DNA from: Thermoanaerobacterales bacterium
GTDB taxonomy: Bacteria > Bacillota > Thermosediminibacteria > Thermosediminibacterales > Tepidanaerobacteraceae
Reading direction: 5' to 3'
NCBI GenBank assembly: GCA_012841995.1
Contig: DUTQ01000187.1
Span: 1 to 7,817, forward strand
DNA length: 7,817 nucleotides
This document shows positions 6,126 through 7,817 of the stretch, piece after piece. Each line of letters begins with the position of its first letter. Positions within the stretch are counted from its first letter, which is position 1. The position numbers were made by a program, and so were the translations under genes. The notes below the pieces were generated by a model. It searched no databases and was not told the DNA's origin. It worked only from the letters and a program-made list of their open reading frames with translations.

Positions 6126-6229
6126 TGTGGATAGCGTGGATAATTACTTTGTGGATATTGTGGACAACCTGCTTAATATTTATTCATAAGTCGGTTTGCC
6201 TGTGGATAACTCTGTGGATATGTGGATAA
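6126..6229 (-). other. Cluster of seven DnaA boxes between convergent genes
   Basis: Seven 9-mers of the DnaA-box type (TTATCCACA on the minus strand, TGTGGATAA on the plus strand) all point the same way. Perfect copies are at 6201-6209 and 6221-6229. Single-mismatch copies are at 6126-6134 (TGTGGATAG), 6135-6143 (CGTGGATAA), 6150-6158 (TGTGGATAT), 6159-6167 (TGTGGACAA) and 6213-6221 (TGTGGATAT). Boxes 1-2 and 3-4 abut exactly head to tail. An eighth, weaker site in the other direction, TTATTCATA, is at 6180-6188. An AT-rich stretch (about 6230-6262) follows. This density is far from random and points to DnaA binding, for titration or control of initiation. The main oriC would normally sit beside dnaA/dnaN, which are not here, so an origin role is less likely but not excluded. 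Confidence 0.85.
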
Positions 6230-6252
6230 TTACAGTTTTTTCTAAAATATAT

Positions 6253-6717
6253 CTAAATTAAATCCTTCCACATTATTATGGCATCCTCATGATCGTCCAT
6301 ATAATAACCTTTTCTTATGCCAGATGGCTCAAAACCCAATTTTGAATAAAGGTTTTGTGCTATATAGTTAGTCTTTCTAACCTCTAATGTCATCTTTTCT
6401 GCTCCGTTTTTTAGGGCTAAATTAATCAGATACCTCATTAAAAGCTCCCCAATCCCAAATCCTCTATATTCGGGGAGTAATCCTATATTCGTAACATGGG
6501 CCTCATCAAAAACCAGCCACATGCCTGCATAGCCAACCAGTTTCTCTCCTATTTTTACAATAATATACCGAGAAAGTTTGTTTTCTGTTAGTTCACTTAA
6601 AAATGCATACCGAGACCATGAATTTTTAAAACAGCTTGCTTCAACCTTTAATACATCATCAAGGTCTTCAACCTTCATTGATTCAACTGTTATGTTTTGT
6701 GCAAGCTTTTCCTCCAT
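6253..6717 (-). CDS. rimI: Ribosomal protein N-alpha-acetyltransferase RimI (GNAT family)
   Basis: This 154-residue GNAT acetyltransferase is of RimI type, the enzyme that acetylates the N-terminal residue of a small-subunit ribosomal protein (S18 in E. coli) and perhaps other proteins. The acetyl-CoA loop is YRGFGIG (84-90) after the strand THIGL-like VTNIGLLPEY. Glu112 (LEVRKTN) matches the catalytic Glu region, NLYSKLGFE (122-130) is the typical motif B, and GYYM (137-140) carries the usual tyrosines. The start is chosen as ATG 6717-6715, since GGAGG lies 6 nt upstream. A longer frame beginning at ATG 6744 has no ribosome site and adds 9 residues not expected for the family. The start lies inside the end of tsaB (35-nt overlap), as in other tsaB-rimI pairs. 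It converges on tsaD. Confidence 0.93.
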   Translation of the reverse strand: MEEKLAQNITVESMKVEDLDDVLKVEASCFKNSWSRYAFLSELTENKLSRYIIVKIGEKLVGYAGMWLVFDEAHVTNIGLLPEYRGFGIGELLMRYLINLALKNGAEKMTLEVRKTNYIAQNLYSKLGFEPSGIRKGYYMDDHEDAIIMWKDLI

Positions 6718-7426
6718 GACGCTCCTCCCATTTTTCTTCAGCATTTGATTTGCGAATATAGAAAGGCTCTAACGTAAAGCAATCATCATAATTTCCCTTA
6801 TTAAAAGCATCTAGCCCTGCTGATGCTATTGAAGAGGCCTTTGGCATTAAAAATGACGGGTGAGCTTTTAGGATATTGCTTTGTTTCCCACTAGTTTCAA
6901 GCTCTGTTGTAACTTTCTCCATTATGAGTTGTGCTGCATCTCCCAAGATAATGACCTCTTTATTTAAATCAAGTAGCAGCTTTGCAAGCTCACTGTTGTT
7001 TATCAATAGATAATCCTTTAGCCGACAGAGTTTTCCGGCTTGCCAGTTATATAGCGATGTATAAGACTCTTGCCTTTGAGCATTTATAACAGGACAAATA
7101 AGTGAATCTGAAAACATCAAGTTATATGCCAAGCCGTCTAATGTATTGACGCCAATAATAGGTTTATTGCATGCATGGGCAATGCCTTGGGCACATGCCA
7201 TCCCTATGCGAATACCTGTAAAAGACCCAGGGCCTTTTGAGACAGCTACAGCATCTATGTCATCCAATGTTAAATTCGAATCTTTTAAAACCCTGTCCAC
7301 TATTGGCATCAATTTCTCTGAATGGACCTTTTTATTATTTACTAAATACTCAGCTGAAAGTTTTGCCGGATTTAAAACTGCAACAGCAGCTACTATTGAG
7401 GATGTATCTATGCCTAATATGTTCAA
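6683..7426 (-). CDS. tsaB: tRNA t6A modification scaffold subunit TsaB
   Basis: The 247-residue ASKHA-fold paralogue of TsaD dimerises with it and is needed for t6A37 synthesis; it lacks the metal-binding HxxxH. The family N terminus ILGIDTSSIVAAVAV (3-17), the KVHSEKLMP segment (33-41), VSKGPGSFTGIRIG (62-75) and NTLDGLAY (93-100) are all present. The ending PFYIRKSNAEEKWEER is also typical, followed by about ten extra residues that overlap rimI. The start is TTG 7426-7424, sharing TTGA with the tsaE stop; AGGAG (7438-7442) is 11 nt upstream. The GIDTS motif begins 4 residues later, so no other start fits. The order tsaE-tsaB-rimI is the standard firmicute arrangement. Confidence 0.95.
   Translation of the reverse strand: MNILGIDTSSIVAAVAVLNPAKLSAEYLVNNKKVHSEKLMPIVDRVLKDSNLTLDDIDAVAVSKGPGSFTGIRIGMACAQGIAHACNKPIIGVNTLDGLAYNLMFSDSLICPVINAQRQESYTSLYNWQAGKLCRLKDYLLINNSELAKLLLDLNKEVIILGDAAQLIMEKVTTELETSGKQSNILKAHPSFLMPKASSIASAGLDAFNKGNYDDCFTLEPFYIRKSNAEEKWEERHGGKACTKHNS
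6724..6729 (-). promoter_or_regulatory. Ribosome binding site that fixes the rimI start
   Basis: GGGAGG on the minus strand (6729-6724) is 6 nt before ATG 6717 and lies inside the tsaB coding sequence. No comparable site precedes the alternative ATG at 6744, so the shorter RimI is preferred. Confidence 0.8.
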
Positions 7427-7817
7427 TTGGTTTTCAGCTCCTGAATTATTTTTTCGTAATAGTTACTTTCATAATTTAACAATATTTCTCTAGTATTTTC
7501 ATCAATCGTATTTATCTCAATCCACAGGACATCTTCCGGAAGGAGGGATGTAATCCGTTCAGCCCATTCTATAACTACAACATATCCTGAAAGAAAATCA
7601 TCAAAACCGATGTTTATCATGTCTTCAGGCCCTTTTAACCTGTAAGCATCCATGTGGGCTAATGGTTTGGACCCATCATATACATTTATTATAGTAAAAG
7701 TCGGACTTGTTATATCATCATTTATCCCTAATCCTCGACCTATCCCCCGAGTAAAAGCGGTTTTTCCGGCCCCCAAGTCACCTATCAAAGCCACTATATC
7801 CCCTGGTTTCAACAGAC
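7423..7817 (-). CDS. tsaE: tRNA t6A modification ATPase TsaE, 5' end cut by window edge
   Basis: TsaE is the P-loop ATPase that resets the TsaB-TsaD complex during t6A37 formation. The visible part, about 131 residues, has Walker A GDLGAGKT, the SPTFTI switch segment, HMDAYRL and the VVIEWAERI stretch, all diagnostic. The frame is open to the right edge (a Leu codon precedes the TTG at 7812-7810), and the family normally has about 25 more N-terminal residues before KPGDIVALIGD, so the true start lies outside the window. The TTG at 7812 should not be taken as the start. The gene overlaps tsaB by 4 nt. The promoter for tsaE-tsaB-rimI is not in the window. Confidence 0.96.
   Translation of the reverse strand, partial: LLKPGDIVALIGDLGAGKTAFTRGIGRGLGINDDITSPTFTIINVYDGSKPLAHMDAYRLKGPEDMINIGFDDFLSGYVVVIEWAERITSLLPEDVLWIEINTIDENTREILLNYESNYYEKIIQELKTN

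Noticed and set aside
6126..6229. CRISPR array or simple VNTR reading of the repeats
   Set aside because: The repeats are 9-mers matching the DnaA box with irregular short spacing (8 to 42 nt between starts), not long repeats with uniform spacers.
6201..6240. Intrinsic terminator after tsaD
   Set aside because: Only a 4-bp stem with a 16-nt loop precedes the T-run, which is too weak to call.
6718..6744. Longer RimI start at ATG 6744
   Set aside because: No Shine-Dalgarno precedes it, whereas GGGAGG is ideally placed before ATG 6717; the extra nine residues are not typical of the family.

Overview
The window looks like AT-rich Firmicute DNA, most likely from an anaerobic clostridial lineage. 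The grounds are strong GGAGG-type ribosome binding sites, the YdiF-type ABC-F protein next to the TsaD/TsaB/TsaE/RimI gene set (in Bacillus subtilis ydiB to ydiF), and an oxygen-independent-looking Fe-S flavoenzyme operon. A species cannot be named from the sequence alone. All of it is coding except four gaps of about 60 to 205 bases.

Left part (1-2951, all minus strand): a FadR-type GntR regulator (2262-2951) is followed by four tightly coupled genes. These encode a HcnA-like [2Fe-2S] subunit, an FAD/NAD(P)-type oxidoreductase, a 4Fe-4S ferredoxin-like subunit, and a BFD-type [2Fe-2S] subunit cut by the left window edge. They look like the electron-transfer half of a multi-subunit amino-acid or opine dehydrogenase of the HCN synthase, octopine oxidase and archaeal proline dehydrogenase type. 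The substrate-oxidising subunit would be expected just beyond the left edge. The four enzyme genes use an extreme A/C-ending codon set that the regulator and the rest of the window do not share. The gap in front of them (2096-2261) holds an exact 2 x 19 bp tandem repeat and a GTATAC palindrome that could be a GntR operator.

Middle part (3157-6119, plus strand): a YdiF-like ABC-F ATPase, which acts on ribosomes, and tsaD, the catalytic subunit for the t6A37 tRNA modification, form a likely two-gene operon. Divergent promoters for this pair and for the GntR gene share the gap 2952-3156.

Right part (6253-7817, minus strand): rimI, tsaB and tsaE (the last cut at its 5' side by the right edge) overlap each other and run towards tsaD. 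TsaB, TsaD and TsaE together carry out the threonylcarbamoyl transfer to A37 of ANN-reading tRNAs; RimI is an N-alpha-acetyltransferase for a ribosomal protein. The window therefore carries a translation-related block split into two convergent units.

The most striking non-coding element is in the convergent gap between tsaD and rimI. Seven head-to-tail DnaA boxes (two perfect, five with one mismatch) lie within 104 bp. Its form suggests a DnaA-titration or regulatory cluster, or less likely an origin element.
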